A DNA stretch of 64,000 bases from Lottia gigantea. Taxonomy: Eukaryota; Mollusca; Gastropoda; Lottiidae. The notes beneath the pieces were generated by a model, which had not been told where the DNA came from, ran no database searches, and saw only the letters and a list, made by a program, of their open reading frames with translations. The stretch lies in contig NW_008709614.1 of assembly GCF_000327385.1 (NCBI RefSeq), positions 1,627,213-1,691,212 on the forward strand. The letters are read 5' to 3'. Below, piece by piece: positions 63,899-64,000 of this stretch; the first letter of the stretch is position 1; every line of letters begins with the position of its first letter. The translations under genes and the position numbers were made by a program.

Positions 63899-64000
63899 AA
63901 TCAGAAAATACTTTTCGTTATCCATTTTGAAACTATTGGAGATGAATTTGATAAATTAAGGCAAGCAACATAGTATAGACCATTATCTGTATGAATTTCA

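Overview
This is a window of animal nuclear DNA. It is AT-rich, its genes are split into short exons by GT-AG introns, and about half of it is intronic or intergenic repeats. The mollusc-like dispersed repeats (a TACGCCCACA-ended family, a tRNA-derived SINE, many small inverted-repeat elements) suggest a mollusc, possibly a gastropod, or another spiralian. That placement is inference. I see no retrovirus-like element, CRISPR array, rRNA gene or intact tRNA gene.

Seven protein genes can be read by joining exons at GT-AG sites with phase kept throughout. Four lie on the minus strand, left to right: LZIC (1397-3865, 190 aa), a PLAC8/cornifelin-family gene (5387-7630, 153 aa), a giant EF-hand and coiled-coil gene (10039-35289, 45 coding exons, about 2,489 aa) that I cannot assign to a named family, and RFT1 (38090-47308, 14 coding exons, 538 aa). 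Three lie on the plus strand: NSMCE3 (48613-55196, 9 exons, 271 aa), a CaMKIV-like kinase with an uninterrupted 360-codon frame (58086-59168), and selenoprotein K (60606-63198, 6 exons, 93 aa). Selenoprotein K has an in-frame UGA read as selenocysteine three codons before the end and a candidate form-2 SECIS element at 63680-63780.

The most unusual structures are two. First, the giant gene carries five spaced copies of a KY-x-x-L/M-R/K/Q-D/E-R/K-L motif, 344-433 residues apart, so it is built from roughly 400-residue repeats behind an N-terminal EF-hand. Second, the intron after its exon 29 holds a minisatellite of about 3.6 kb with a 51-54 bp unit. Each unit repeats the last 36 nt of that exon plus the splice donor, so dozens of look-alike 5' splice sites lie in a row.

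Other tandem arrays are a 26-bp array between the giant gene and RFT1, and two related AT-rich satellites inside an NSMCE3 intron. RFT1 and NSMCE3 are head to head across 1.3 kb. The genes do not form one pathway. RFT1 (N-glycan precursor assembly at the ER) and SELENOK (ER membrane) act in the same compartment, and their human orthologues both map to 3p21, so the linkage may be old. One 527-bp assembly gap (43895-44421) lies in an RFT1 intron. Exon coordinates were worked out by eye and may be off by a base or two.
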